DNA from: Paludibaculum fermentans_A
Lineage (GTDB): Bacteria; Acidobacteriota; Terriglobia; Bryobacterales; Bryobacteraceae
DNA: 64,000 nucleotides
Reading direction: 5' to 3'
NCBI RefSeq assembly: GCF_051172195.1
Contig: NZ_JBPJAQ010000002.1
Coordinates: 558,001-622,000 of the forward strand
How positions within the stretch are numbered: the stretch's first letter is position 1; every line of letters starts with the position of its first letter. The notes under the pieces are model-generated. The model made no database searches and was not told the DNA's origin. It was given only the letters and a program-made list of their open reading frames with translations. Below are positions 7,550-16,514 of the stretch, piece after piece. The translations under genes and the position numbers were made by a program.

Positions 7550-10500
7550 CTAGAAATTAAAGCGAAGACCGAACTGCATGGTGCGAGGATCGGTTGCGCT
7601 GGTGATCTGGCCAAAGTTGGAGGCGCCGTAAGTGGTGCCGACACCCCACCAGGACATGTGGTTGGGCGCGTCGTAGAACTCGGCGCGGAACTGCAGGCTG
7701 GTGCTCTCGTTGAAACGGAAGAACTTCTGCAGCGACGCGTCCCAGTTGTTGACGCCGGGTCCGATGATGACATTGCGGCCGAGGTTGCCGAAGGTTCCGG
7801 CAGCCGGAAGCGTGAAGGCGGAGGTGTTGAACCACTGCAGGCGCTGGCCGCCGCCCTGGTTCCAATCGCCGATGACCTGGGGCCGCTGGCTGGTCTGGCC
7901 AATGCCGGCCTGGTCGGGATTGATGCTGAGGTTGAGCGGGGTTCCCGACTGCAGCGTGGTGACGCCGGAAACCTGCCAACCGCCCAGCGCCTTCTTGTAC
8001 CATTCAGCGCCGGTTCTCCAGAAGGGCAGGGGATAGATGTAGCTGAACACAAAGACGTGCGCGCGGTGGTAGGTGGCCAGTCCGCGTTCCGCCTTGAAGT
8101 TGTAGCTGTCCATCGGCTGCTCATTGTAGGCACTGGCATCGGTGATGGCCCGCGACCAGGTGTAGGCGAGGTTCAACAGGCCGCCACCCCTCATCTGGCG
8201 TTTCACTGACGTCTGCATCGAGTTGTAGATGAAGTTGGAGCCGGTGACATACATGTTGATGTTGGCGTAGCCGGGGTAGGGCCGCAGGGCGTTGGTGTTG
8301 ACGCCCGGGTTCTTCTGCAGCGTGCCGGCGGCCAACTGGTTGTAGTTGAGAGTGCGGGCGAGATTGGCCGCGCTGGAGCCGACATACGCGACGTCCAGGG
8401 TGGTGAGCGAATCAATTTTATGCTGGACGCCGAAGCTCCAGTTCATGATCCGCGGCACTTTCATGTCCGGGAAGTGCGAATTGGAGATGGCGGCCGGATA
8501 GCTGAGGCGGCTGCCTCCGGTAGGATTCTCGATGTTGGCATCGTAGATGTCCGACTGCGAGATAAACGGAGGGTTGTTGATGGCGCTGAACAGGAAGTTG
8601 CCTTCCACGCGCTCGTAGAATACGCCGTATCCGCCGCGCACGACGGTTTTCTGTTTGCCGGTCAGATCAAGGGCGAAGCCGAGGCGGGGTCCCCAAGTCG
8701 CGCCATACTTATTCGCTGTCTCTCTGGGGATGCCGCGGAACAGGGCAGTCACCGCTGGGTCACTGGTCTGGGCAATGCGCTGTTTGGCGGTTTCAGGGAA
8801 CTCAGTGCCGCCCAGCACAAGGCCGTTGTAGGGATCGTAGCTGCCGGCCATGATCTGCCCATTGGCCGGGTTGATCTTCGGAGCCTTGCTGAGGTTGTAG
8901 TACTGCGGCAGCCACATGACGCAATTCTGCAGTGCGCAGTATTGCGGCTGCATGTACTGATAGCGGAAGCCCATATTGATGGTCAGCCGCGAGTTGACCT
9001 TCCAGTCGTCCTGCACATAGGGCTCGATCTGGGTGAAGCGGTACCAGCCCTCGCGGTTCGTGTTGGCTTCGGTGTACTGCGAGAAATTGCCCAACAGGGC
9101 GTCACCCATGGCGTTCCCGGTGGAATTCGAGTGGCCGGTGGCATAGGTGACGGTGCCGTTCACGGCGGGCCAGTTGTCCTGGTTCTTTCGGCTGCGCATG
9201 ATCAGGATGCCGGCCTTCAGGTTATGGTTGCCCAGGTACTTCGAGAAGTCGTCCTTGAAGTTGAACAGCCGGTTGAAGTTGTTCCAGTTCACGTTGGAGG
9301 CGTTGAGGGCGTTGTAGCCGGCAATGCTGACGGTGGGAATTGTGTTGTTGGTGCCATACACCATGGGCAGGGTGATGCCCTGGCCGGCCCGTGTGTAGTC
9401 GTTCAGGAACACCGGGTTGGCGGCGAAGTCGCCCTGCAGGATGACGTTGCCGCTGAACGAGGCCTGGAACGTATTCACCGTGGTGGCATTGGCGATGTGG
9501 GTCCACTGGGCCTTCGTGTTGGTGCCCGGGATCTTGCGCGTATAGGTCACCAGCGACGTCAGGTTGTTCAGGTTGGTGTAGTAGTCGTGCAGGAAGTGGA
9601 CCGAGATCTGGTTCTTGTTGCTGAGGATGTAGTCACCCTTGATGAAGTACTGCGTGGCATCGTTGGGGGCGGTGGTGGGGAAGACGAAGTTTCCACCGGA
9701 ACCGGTGAAGTTTGGCGCCGGGAAGTTCTGCATCAGCCGCGACATGTTCTTGCTGATGCGGGTGCTGGGGATGATGCCATTGGGGAACACCGCGCCAGTG
9801 TTGGGATCCTTGGGCCAACTGGACGAGGCCGTGGCGGAGAAGTCGCCGTTTCTGAGCGCTTGCGTGGGCACGACCCACGTGTTGATCGCACCCTGGCGCA
9901 GCCGCTTGAATTCCATGCCGCCGAAGGCGAACAACTTGCTCTTGTCGCTGTTGAACTTGCCCGGGATGTAGACGGGGCCGCCCAGGTTCCAGCCGAAGTT
10001 GTTGAAGCGCAGCTTCTGCTTGGTGATGGCGTTGAAGGCGCGGGCGTCGAAAGCGTCGTTGCGGACGAACTCATACAGGCCGCCATGGAAGTCCTTGGTG
10101 CCGCTCTTCATGGCGAGGTTGATGATGGCTCCGGCGTTCTGGCCGTATTCGGCACTGTAGTTGGTGGTCAGCACCTTGAACTCGGCGATGGCGTCCGGGT
10201 TGATGTTGACGAAGTTGTTGCCGCCGCCGCCGTTGTCCTTGTTGTCGACACCGTCGATATTCCAGGAGAACGTGTCGGTGCGGGAACCGTTGGCCGACTG
10301 GGCGCTCATGTTGGAGCCGTAGCCGCCGAAGAGGTCCATGGCGGAACGGTTGGTGGTGGAGACGCCGGGGATCAGTGATAAAAGCTGGGTAAAATTCCGG
10401 CCGTTCAACTGCAGGTTGGTTGCTTGCTGTCCCGTAATGAGACGGCCGACCTCGCCGGAACTGGTTTCCACCTGGGCTGAGTCGGCGCTCACGGTGACGG

Positions 10501-10840
10501 AGTCGGTAACTGAACCTACTTCCAATGTTGTTTCCACATTGGGCTTGGCGTTTACCGCCACAACTACGTTCTTTTGAGTGGTTCTTTTAAAGCCCGAGGC
10601 TTCGACCGTCACCTCGTAGAGGCCGATGGGAATGCTGGGGACGACCCAGTTGCCGGATTCATTCACGGTCGCGTTGCGGATCTGTCCGGTGTCGATGTGC
10701 AGGACGGATACTTTGGCCGTAGTGACCACGGCGCCCGAGGCGTCGTGCACCGTACCGGAAAGCTGTTGGGTTGTGGATTGCGCCCAGAGGGCAATGGCGG
10801 ACATTGCCAGGGTGGTCAAGAATTGGACCGATCGCTTCAT
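7550..10840 (-). CDS. TonB-dependent receptor, Oar-like (receptor 1)
   Basis: 1096 residues from the ATG at 10840, chosen because GGAAGGGAG precedes it and because MKRSVQFLTTLAMSAIALWAQS is a signal peptide. Residues about 25-110 are a carboxypeptidase-regulatory-like beta-sandwich (LSGTVHDASGAVVTTAKVSVLH). A plug domain follows (SGEVGRLITGQQATNLQLNGRNF; later SGTKDFHGGLYEFVRND) and the rest is a barrel of about 850 residues ending in a strand with terminal phenylalanine (MQFGLRFNF). Such receptors are abundant in Acidobacteriota and are thought to import or export large glycans or peptides across the outer membrane; the substrate is unknown. A terminator follows directly and a divergent gene begins 210 bp upstream. 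Confidence 0.93.
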   Translation of the reverse strand: MKRSVQFLTTLAMSAIALWAQSTTQQLSGTVHDASGAVVTTAKVSVLHIDTGQIRNATVNESGNWVVPSIPIGLYEVTVEASGFKRTTQKNVVVAVNAKPNVETTLEVGSVTDSVTVSADSAQVETSSGEVGRLITGQQATNLQLNGRNFTQLLSLIPGVSTTNRSAMDLFGGYGSNMSAQSANGSRTDTFSWNIDGVDNKDNGGGGNNFVNINPDAIAEFKVLTTNYSAEYGQNAGAIINLAMKSGTKDFHGGLYEFVRNDAFDARAFNAITKQKLRFNNFGWNLGGPVYIPGKFNSDKSKLFAFGGMEFKRLRQGAINTWVVPTQALRNGDFSATASSSWPKDPNTGAVFPNGIIPSTRISKNMSRLMQNFPAPNFTGSGGNFVFPTTAPNDATQYFIKGDYILSNKNQISVHFLHDYYTNLNNLTSLVTYTRKIPGTNTKAQWTHIANATTVNTFQASFSGNVILQGDFAANPVFLNDYTRAGQGITLPMVYGTNNTIPTVSIAGYNALNASNVNWNNFNRLFNFKDDFSKYLGNHNLKAGILIMRSRKNQDNWPAVNGTVTYATGHSNSTGNAMGDALLGNFSQYTEANTNREGWYRFTQIEPYVQDDWKVNSRLTINMGFRYQYMQPQYCALQNCVMWLPQYYNLSKAPKINPANGQIMAGSYDPYNGLVLGGTEFPETAKQRIAQTSDPAVTALFRGIPRETANKYGATWGPRLGFALDLTGKQKTVVRGGYGVFYERVEGNFLFSAINNPPFISQSDIYDANIENPTGGSRLSYPAAISNSHFPDMKVPRIMNWSFGVQHKIDSLTTLDVAYVGSSAANLARTLNYNQLAAGTLQKNPGVNTNALRPYPGYANINMYVTGSNFIYNSMQTSVKRQMRGGGLLNLAYTWSRAITDASAYNEQPMDSYNFKAERGLATYHRAHVFVFSYIYPLPFWRTGAEWYKKALGGWQVSGVTTLQSGTPLNLSINPDQAGIGQTSQRPQVIGDWNQGGGQRLQWFNTSAFTLPAAGTFGNLGRNVIIGPGVNNWDASLQKFFRFNESTSLQFRAEFYDAPNHMSWWGVGTTYGASNFGQITSATDPRTMQFGLRFNF

Positions 10841-11040
10841 TGTGCTCCCTTCCAACGTGGATGAACGAGAGGCTGAACCTCTATAGCTGGTCCATTTTTG
10901 GTTGGAAAGAGCAATCTGAACAGGCTCACGACAGTCCTATACGGTCGAGGGCGAGGCCGGCTATTTATTTTCAATATGTTACGAGGGAGTTAACGATTTT
11001 ACGCATCTTACGTACTCGACGCCCCGCAATGGAGCATACA

Positions 11041-11058
11041 ATGAAGCTCGATGCGTGA
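11041..11058 (+). CDS. Possible 5-codon leader peptide overlapping the next gene
   Basis: ATGAAGCTCGATGCGTGA encodes M-K-L-D-A and is preceded by TGGAGC, a fair ribosome binding site. Its stop overlaps the start region of the following gene (ATGCGTGA), an arrangement used for translational coupling. There is no protein-level support, so this rests on position only. Confidence 0.3.
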   Translation: MKLDA

Positions 11059-12274
11059 AACGTTGGCGGAAAAGTCTCGACGCATCGCCCTTGACCCGGT
11101 TCCCGAGGAACAGATCCGGGCGCAGCTCGAGCGCGTGTTGGCCAGCCCGCCGTTTCGAAACAGCCGGCGCTGCCAGCTCCTTCTGCGCTACGCGGTAGAG
11201 AAAGCCTGCGAGGGCCACCTCGACGAATTGAAGGAGCGCGTGGTGGGCAGCGCGGTCTTTGGGCGGGAGGCCAGCTACGACACCAACCAGGATGCCGTGG
11301 TCCGAAATGCTGCAGCCGAGGTACGCAAGAAACTGGCCCAATATTACCTGGAGCCGGGCCACGCCAGCGAGCCGCGCATCGATCTGCCGCCCGGATCGTA
11401 CCTGCCCGAATTCCACATCCTGACGCCCGAACCCAAAATCGAAACCGTACAGGAGCCGGGGATCGCCCGCTGGCCCCTCGCGGCGCTGTGCATCCTGGTG
11501 GGCGCCGGTCTGTTCGGCGCCGGCATATACGTCGGCCATCCGAAGGCGGCGCCGGTTACCGTACTCGACAGGTTCTGGCAGCCGCTGATCGAAGCCAAAG
11601 GCGAAGTGCAGTTCTGCATCGGCCAAACGAAGACCCATTCCTTTGTGGGGCACTTGCCGGCGACGCCGACAGGAGCCGTGGATCCGAAGGCCACCGTCCC
11701 GGTTTCAAAACTGGTCCCCAACCTGGAGCGCTTCGTCTGGATGGGCGACGCCGTGGCGCTGTCCAAGGTGAGCGGATTCCTGAACACCCGCGGCAAAGAA
11801 GCACGCTACCGCTGGGCCACCTCCACGCCCTACTCTGAGCTGCGCGGCAAGAGCGCGGTGATGATTGGGCTATTCAATAACGACTGGACCATTCGCCTGA
11901 CCGAGGGGCTGCGTTTTTCCCTGGTGCGCGACGAGGGCGAGGGGTGGCGCGGGGTGAAGGATCATACCTCGGCCGCTCCGTTCAGTTGGCGGGTGTTCCG
12001 CAAAGGCGGCGCGTGGAGCGACGAAACGGACTACGCCATGGTGACGCGCGTTTTCGACCCCAACACGGAGCAGTTTGTGGTCGCGGCCGGCGGCATCACG
12101 CATCTGGGCACAATGATGACTGGCGATTTCCTCACCAATCCCGCCTACCTTAGTGAGGCCCTGCGGGGAGCCCCGCCAGACTGGGCTCGGCGGAATGTGC
12201 AGATCGTGCTGGAGACCCACGTCGTCGGGGGTACACCGGGTCCGCCGAAAGTCCTCGCCATCCACTTCTGGTAG
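11051..12274 (+). CDS. Membrane-anchored protein with acidobacterial winged-helix-like N-terminus
   Basis: 407 residues. The N-terminal 120 residues (RAQLERVLASPPFRNSRRCQ, later FGREASYDTNQDAVVRNAAA and IDLPPGSYLPEF) match a region frequently seen at the start of acidobacterial signalling proteins and likely to be DNA-binding-like; that link is remembered pattern, not a search result. One membrane helix follows (WPLAALCILVGAGLFGAGIYVG, about 138-160). The remaining 245 residues are extracytoplasmic and unrecognised. The gene is divergent from TonB receptor 1 with a 210-bp shared upstream region, so a role in sensing or controlling that receptor is plausible but unproven. Confidence 0.75.
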   Translation: MRETLAEKSRRIALDPVPEEQIRAQLERVLASPPFRNSRRCQLLLRYAVEKACEGHLDELKERVVGSAVFGREASYDTNQDAVVRNAAAEVRKKLAQYYLEPGHASEPRIDLPPGSYLPEFHILTPEPKIETVQEPGIARWPLAALCILVGAGLFGAGIYVGHPKAAPVTVLDRFWQPLIEAKGEVQFCIGQTKTHSFVGHLPATPTGAVDPKATVPVSKLVPNLERFVWMGDAVALSKVSGFLNTRGKEARYRWATSTPYSELRGKSAVMIGLFNNDWTIRLTEGLRFSLVRDEGEGWRGVKDHTSAAPFSWRVFRKGGAWSDETDYAMVTRVFDPNTEQFVVAAGGITHLGTMMTGDFLTNPAYLSEALRGAPPDWARRNVQIVLETHVVGGTPGPPKVLAIHFW

Positions 12275-12365
12275 GGGCGGCCGCCAAACCTACACCTGTC
12301 TGAGGCTTGTGCCCGGCCGGTGAAACTGATAAGTCATGGCGTGGACGATCCTGGAGGATCGGCAA

Positions 12366-14921
12366 ATGCCTCGCGTTTATAGCTTTCACGTTTCACCCAG
12401 GCTGCCGGAACGGCTCAAGTGCCTGAACGAACTTTCCCTGAATCTGCGCTGGTCGTGGCACCACCCCACCATCGAACTCTTTCGCAGCATTGATCCCGAC
12501 CTATGGGAAGAGACGGGCCACAATCCCCGTTGGATGCTGGGCCGCGTGGATCAACGGCGGCTGACTGAGCTCGAAGGCGACGAGGCGTTTCTCGCCCAGA
12601 TGGACCGGGCAGCCGAAGACCTGGAGGACTACCTGGGCAGCGTCGGCCATTTCGCCCTGGACCATCCGCAGGATCTCTCGCTGGTGGTGGCCTACTTCTC
12701 GGCTGAGTTTGGGCTGTCGGAGTGCATTCCCAACTATGCGGGCGGCCTGGGCATCCTGGCGGGTGACCATCTAAAATCGGCCAGCGACCTGGGCCTGCCC
12801 CTGGTGGGCGTTGGACTGCTCTACCAGGGCGGCTATTTCCATCAATACCTGAATGCCGATGGCTGGCAGCAGGAGACCTATCCAATCAATGATTTCCATA
12901 CCCTGCCCATCTCGCCTGTGATGGACGCGAACGGCGGTCCGCTGTTCATCTCGGTCGATTTTCCGGGCCGCCCGGTGTTTGCCAGGATCTGGAAGATCCA
13001 GGTGGGACGGATCCCGCTGTATCTGCTGGACACGAACGTGAAGCAGAACCGGCCGGAGGACTGCAAGGTCACCGGTGCGCTGTATGGGGGCGACCGCGAA
13101 CTGCGCATGCAGCAGGAGATCGTGCTGGGTATTGGGGGCATGCGGGCGCTGAAGGCGTTGGGCATTCAGCCGACGGTCTGCCATATGAACGAGGGGCATT
13201 CGGCATTCCTCGGGCTGGAACGGTCGAGGATGACCATGGCGGAGTATGGCCTGCCCTACTATCAGGCGCGGCAGCTCTCAGCGTCAGGCAGTGTGTTCAC
13301 CACACACACGCCGGTGCCGGCCGGCTTCGACCGCTTTGACACATGGCTGATGGAGAAGTACTTCCGGCAGTATGCGGACACCCTGGGACTGACCTTTGAC
13401 CGGCTGCTGGACTATGGGCGGCAGGACCAGTCGCGCCAGGATGAGCCTTTCAATATGGCGTTTCTCGCGGCGCGCCACAGCGCCTATTGCAACGGGGTCA
13501 GCCGGTTGCATGGTGAAGTGACGCGCAAGATGGCGAATGCGATGTGGCCGGGCTATTCGCTGCACGAAGTGCCCATCGGCTATGTGACGAACGGCATCCA
13601 CACACGGTCGTGGATCTCGATGGAGATGAGCGCGCTGCTGACGCGATACCTGGGCCCCCGTTGGGCCGAGGAGCCTCCTGGCAAGGCAATCTGGGAACGG
13701 ATTGTGCGCATCCCCGATGGTGAACTGTGGCGCGTGCACCAGATCCGGCGTGAGCGCCTGATCCACTATGCGCGGGCCCGGCTGTCCAGCCAGTTGCGGC
13801 GCCGCGGTGCGACCGATTCCGAGGTGGCGAACTGCGCCGGCGTGCTGGGGCAGGGTGTCCTGACGATCGGCTTTGCGCGCCGCTTCGCCACATACAAACG
13901 GGCGGCGCTGCTGCTGCGGGATCCGGCGCGTCTGAAGCGGATCCTCAACAACGCAGAGCGTCCGGTGCAGATCCTGATCGCCGGCAAAGCCCATCCACAC
14001 GACAACGAGGGGAAGGAACTGATCCGGCGGATCATCCACTTCGCGCGCGATCCTGAGGTGCGGCGGAGCATCGTGTTCCTGGAAGACTACGACATCTCCG
14101 TGGCCCGCTACCTGGTGCAGGGTGTCGACGTGTGGCTGAATACGCCGCAGCGGCCGAACGAAGCCAGCGGCACCAGCGGCATGAAGCTGCTGGCCAATGG
14201 CGGCCTGAATCTTTCCATCCTCGACGGGTGGTGGGATGAGGCATACACGCCGGAAGTTGGCTGGGCCATCGGGCATGGGGAGAATTACACCGACGCCGAC
14301 GCCCAGGACCAGATCGAGTCCGAGGCGCTCTACAATCTGCTGGAAAACGAAGTGGTGCCGCTGTTCTATCAGAGAGACGCGGCCGATGTTCCGCGCGGCT
14401 GGGTGAGTCGGATGAAATCGTCGATGTGCCGGCTGTCACCGGTCTTCTGCACCAATCGCATGGTGGCGGAGTATGCCGAGAGGTTCTATTTGCCGGCGCA
14501 CCGGCGGCATCAGCGCCTGGCGGCCGATGGCGCGGCGCGCGTGAAGCCGCTGGTGGAGTGGCGCCGGCGGGTGCTGGAGTTCGGGCGGCAGGTGCGCATT
14601 GTCAACGTGGATTCGAGCGTCCTGCAGGAGACGCAGGTGGGTTCCGAGGTGAAGGTGACCGTGCGCGTGCAACTGGCCGCGCTGGCATCGCAGGACGTGC
14701 GGGTGCAGATATACTGCGGCGCGGTGGATGCCGATGGGAACATTGCGAAGGGCCGGGCGGTGGAGATGGAACACCAGGGCCAGGTAGGAGGGGACCACCT
14801 CTACACGGGCCGCTTCGAATGCAACGACAGCGGATCGAGCGGTTTTTCGGTTCGGGTCATCCCTTACCACGAGGACGCGATCGTCCCCTACGAGATGCCA
14901 TGGGTGCAGTGGGCGGAGTGA
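12366..14921 (+). CDS. glgP: Alpha-glucan (glycogen) phosphorylase
   Basis: 851 residues from the ATG at 12366, which has GGAGGA 7 nt upstream. The protein is the shorter bacterial/archaeal type of phosphorylase, with an N-terminal extension (LKCLNELSLNLRWSWHHPTIELF) typical of that branch. Key regions are FSAEFGLSECIPNYAGGLGILAGDHLKS, TPVPAGFDRFD, GFARRFATYKRA, and EASGTSGMKLLANGGLNLSI, the last holding the lysine that binds pyridoxal phosphate. The enzyme releases glucose 1-phosphate from storage glucans or maltodextrins in the cytoplasm. No other glycogen genes are adjacent. Its stop codon lies inside a 7-bp GC hairpin shared with the convergent sheath gene. Confidence 0.95.
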   Translation: MPRVYSFHVSPRLPERLKCLNELSLNLRWSWHHPTIELFRSIDPDLWEETGHNPRWMLGRVDQRRLTELEGDEAFLAQMDRAAEDLEDYLGSVGHFALDHPQDLSLVVAYFSAEFGLSECIPNYAGGLGILAGDHLKSASDLGLPLVGVGLLYQGGYFHQYLNADGWQQETYPINDFHTLPISPVMDANGGPLFISVDFPGRPVFARIWKIQVGRIPLYLLDTNVKQNRPEDCKVTGALYGGDRELRMQQEIVLGIGGMRALKALGIQPTVCHMNEGHSAFLGLERSRMTMAEYGLPYYQARQLSASGSVFTTHTPVPAGFDRFDTWLMEKYFRQYADTLGLTFDRLLDYGRQDQSRQDEPFNMAFLAARHSAYCNGVSRLHGEVTRKMANAMWPGYSLHEVPIGYVTNGIHTRSWISMEMSALLTRYLGPRWAEEPPGKAIWERIVRIPDGELWRVHQIRRERLIHYARARLSSQLRRRGATDSEVANCAGVLGQGVLTIGFARRFATYKRAALLLRDPARLKRILNNAERPVQILIAGKAHPHDNEGKELIRRIIHFARDPEVRRSIVFLEDYDISVARYLVQGVDVWLNTPQRPNEASGTSGMKLLANGGLNLSILDGWWDEAYTPEVGWAIGHGENYTDADAQDQIESEALYNLLENEVVPLFYQRDAADVPRGWVSRMKSSMCRLSPVFCTNRMVAEYAERFYLPAHRRHQRLAADGAARVKPLVEWRRRVLEFGRQVRIVNVDSSVLQETQVGSEVKVTVRVQLAALASQDVRVQIYCGAVDADGNIAKGRAVEMEHQGQVGGDHLYTGRFECNDSGSSGFSVRVIPYHEDAIVPYEMPWVQWAE

Positions 14922-14928
14922 TCCGCCC
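14911..14928. terminator. Small GC hairpin between convergent genes
   Basis: GGGCGGA (14911-14917) pairs with TCCGCCC (14922-14928) around a 4-nt loop; the stop codon of glgP (14919-14921) is in the loop. It lies in the 13-bp gap before the convergent gene. There is no T-run on either strand, so it is at best a weak bidirectional terminator. Confidence 0.4.
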
Positions 14929-14934
14929 ACACCC

Positions 14935-16425
14935 TTAAGACCAGCGGCCGGACAGCGGGGCGGCCGGATGCGCGATGGATTGGAAGCGGACCAGCCGCAC
15001 CTCGTCGCTGCCCTTGAGCGAGGCCAGCGGCATGAGGCCCAGATCCACGATGATGCCCGCTCCGCGCTCGGCCATCAGGACCTCGGCGCAGGGCTGCGCG
15101 ACACGTTCGCCGTCGCGGGTGCGGACGTCCACTGGGAGTCCGCCCAGATTGGCGAAGCGGCCGGGACGCATGCTCCAGCGGTCTTCCGCGAACGCCTCGG
15201 CCATCAGCGCGGCGCAAACGAAGGCCGCATTGCCCCACAGGTACTCCTCGTGATCGAGGTCGGCGCCGAGTTCCTCAAAGGGGAACAACTCGCACTCGTC
15301 GGATTTCTTGCCGTAAGGCATGCGGAGCAGGAACCGGGGCAGGATCAGGCCGAGGGAAGGCGCGATTTCCGAACGGCGCAGGGCGTCCCAGTTTTCGTTC
15401 TTCAGGGGTTCCCAGTCGCTGTAGTCGGGGACTGCAGCCATCGAGGGGCAGCCGAGAAAGGCAGGGGCAGCGGCGGAGATCCAGGGTGCGTCCAAAGCTC
15501 CGGCGATGGTCCCCAACTGCATCAGCAGGCGCAGGTCGTCATTCTCATAACCGAAGGTGTAGTTGCCGATGATGACGCCCCACGGGTCGCCGCCGGCGAT
15601 TCCGGTGGAGGACTCAGCCAGGGCGCGGAACGTGCCGGATGCGGGCAGGCCATCCAGATCGGCCAGGTCTTCGGCGAGTTCCTCTTTTGAGATGTCGAGA
15701 ATGTAGATCTGGAGATCGGTGCCGGTTTCGACGCGGCGCACGAGGAAGAAGAGCGAGCGCCAGGCGGCTTCGAGGGACTGCAGGGCGGAGCTATGCAGGA
15801 GCGCGCGCATCTGCACGCTGCTTGCCTGGTCGATCAGCGCGCGGCGCTCGGTGACACTGGCGTCTTCGGGTGCGACGACGTGCGGGGCAACCTGCGCGTC
15901 GAGCCAGCGCGAGAAGGCGTCCTTTGACTTGGTGCCGCGACCGCCCATGCGGGTTTCCGTGGCTTCGACGGCCTGGTCGAGCAGGTTGCTGAAATCAAAC
16001 TTGGGAGCCGGACCGGCGGGCGCGGCCGGTGGAGGAGGAGGCGGGGGAGCAGCCTTCGCTTCCGTCACCATCTTCTCGGGGTTCTTGCGGGCCTCACGCA
16101 GGCCGCGGAAGAACTCCGTGGATTCGTAGATACGGTCCGGGTGAAAGTCGTCGAGTTCCGTAAAGCGCAGAGTCCCGGCGGCGGGCAGGTCGATGCGCGG
16201 ATTGAGGCGGGCGAGCACCTCGTCGAAGTTGTCGCGATCGACCAGGATGGGCCGTCTCGCGGCGAGCTTGCGCCCGGTTTCGCTGACTCCGCGATTGGCC
16301 CGGCCGCTGAAGTCACCCAGCACCAGGATGCGGAACGGAGTGCCGGGATCCGGGGTCGCGGCGGCCCTTTCCCGGCCGGCGGAGACGTCCAGATTCACTC
16401 CGCCCAGACTATAAGTTTTATCCAT
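14935..16425 (-). CDS. TssB-TssC fusion, type VI-like contractile sheath protein
   Basis: 496 residues from the ATG at 16425 (GAGG 6 nt upstream). Residues about 28-115 look like the small sheath subunit TssB/VipA (FRILVLGDFSGR, then VDRDNFDEVLARLNPRIDLP and FTELDDFHPDRIYE). A proline/alanine linker at about 125-140 leads into a TssC/VipB-like region (LLHSSALQSLEAAWRSLFFL, then DLQIYILDISKEELAEDL, GVIIGNYTFGYE, FLLRMPYGKKSDECELFPFEE). Ordinarily these are two separate genes of a contractile tail. No tube, baseplate, ATPase or spike gene is present within the window, so this copy is orphaned or belongs to a dispersed system. Identity is well supported; function here is unknown. Confidence 0.85.
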   Translation of the reverse strand: MDKTYSLGGVNLDVSAGRERAAATPDPGTPFRILVLGDFSGRANRGVSETGRKLAARRPILVDRDNFDEVLARLNPRIDLPAAGTLRFTELDDFHPDRIYESTEFFRGLREARKNPEKMVTEAKAAPPPPPPPAAPAGPAPKFDFSNLLDQAVEATETRMGGRGTKSKDAFSRWLDAQVAPHVVAPEDASVTERRALIDQASSVQMRALLHSSALQSLEAAWRSLFFLVRRVETGTDLQIYILDISKEELAEDLADLDGLPASGTFRALAESSTGIAGGDPWGVIIGNYTFGYENDDLRLLMQLGTIAGALDAPWISAAAPAFLGCPSMAAVPDYSDWEPLKNENWDALRRSEIAPSLGLILPRFLLRMPYGKKSDECELFPFEELGADLDHEEYLWGNAAFVCAALMAEAFAEDRWSMRPGRFANLGGLPVDVRTRDGERVAQPCAEVLMAERGAGIIVDLGLMPLASLKGSDEVRLVRFQSIAHPAAPLSGRWS

Positions 16426-16514
16426 CAAGCCCTCGATTCTTACGCAAGGATAGCGCCAAAGTCACGGCAAGGCGAGAGGCCCGCCCCAGGTTCACGCAAT
16501 ATTCTTTCGAGGGG

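Noticed and set aside
8420..10378. 652-residue open frame opposite TonB receptor 1
   Set aside because: It lies wholly within the receptor gene on the other strand and shows the low-complexity Val/Gly/Arg pattern of a high-G+C shadow frame.
12275..12290. GGCGGCCGCC palindrome after the gene ending at 12274
   Set aside because: No loop and no T-run; common by chance at this G+C content.
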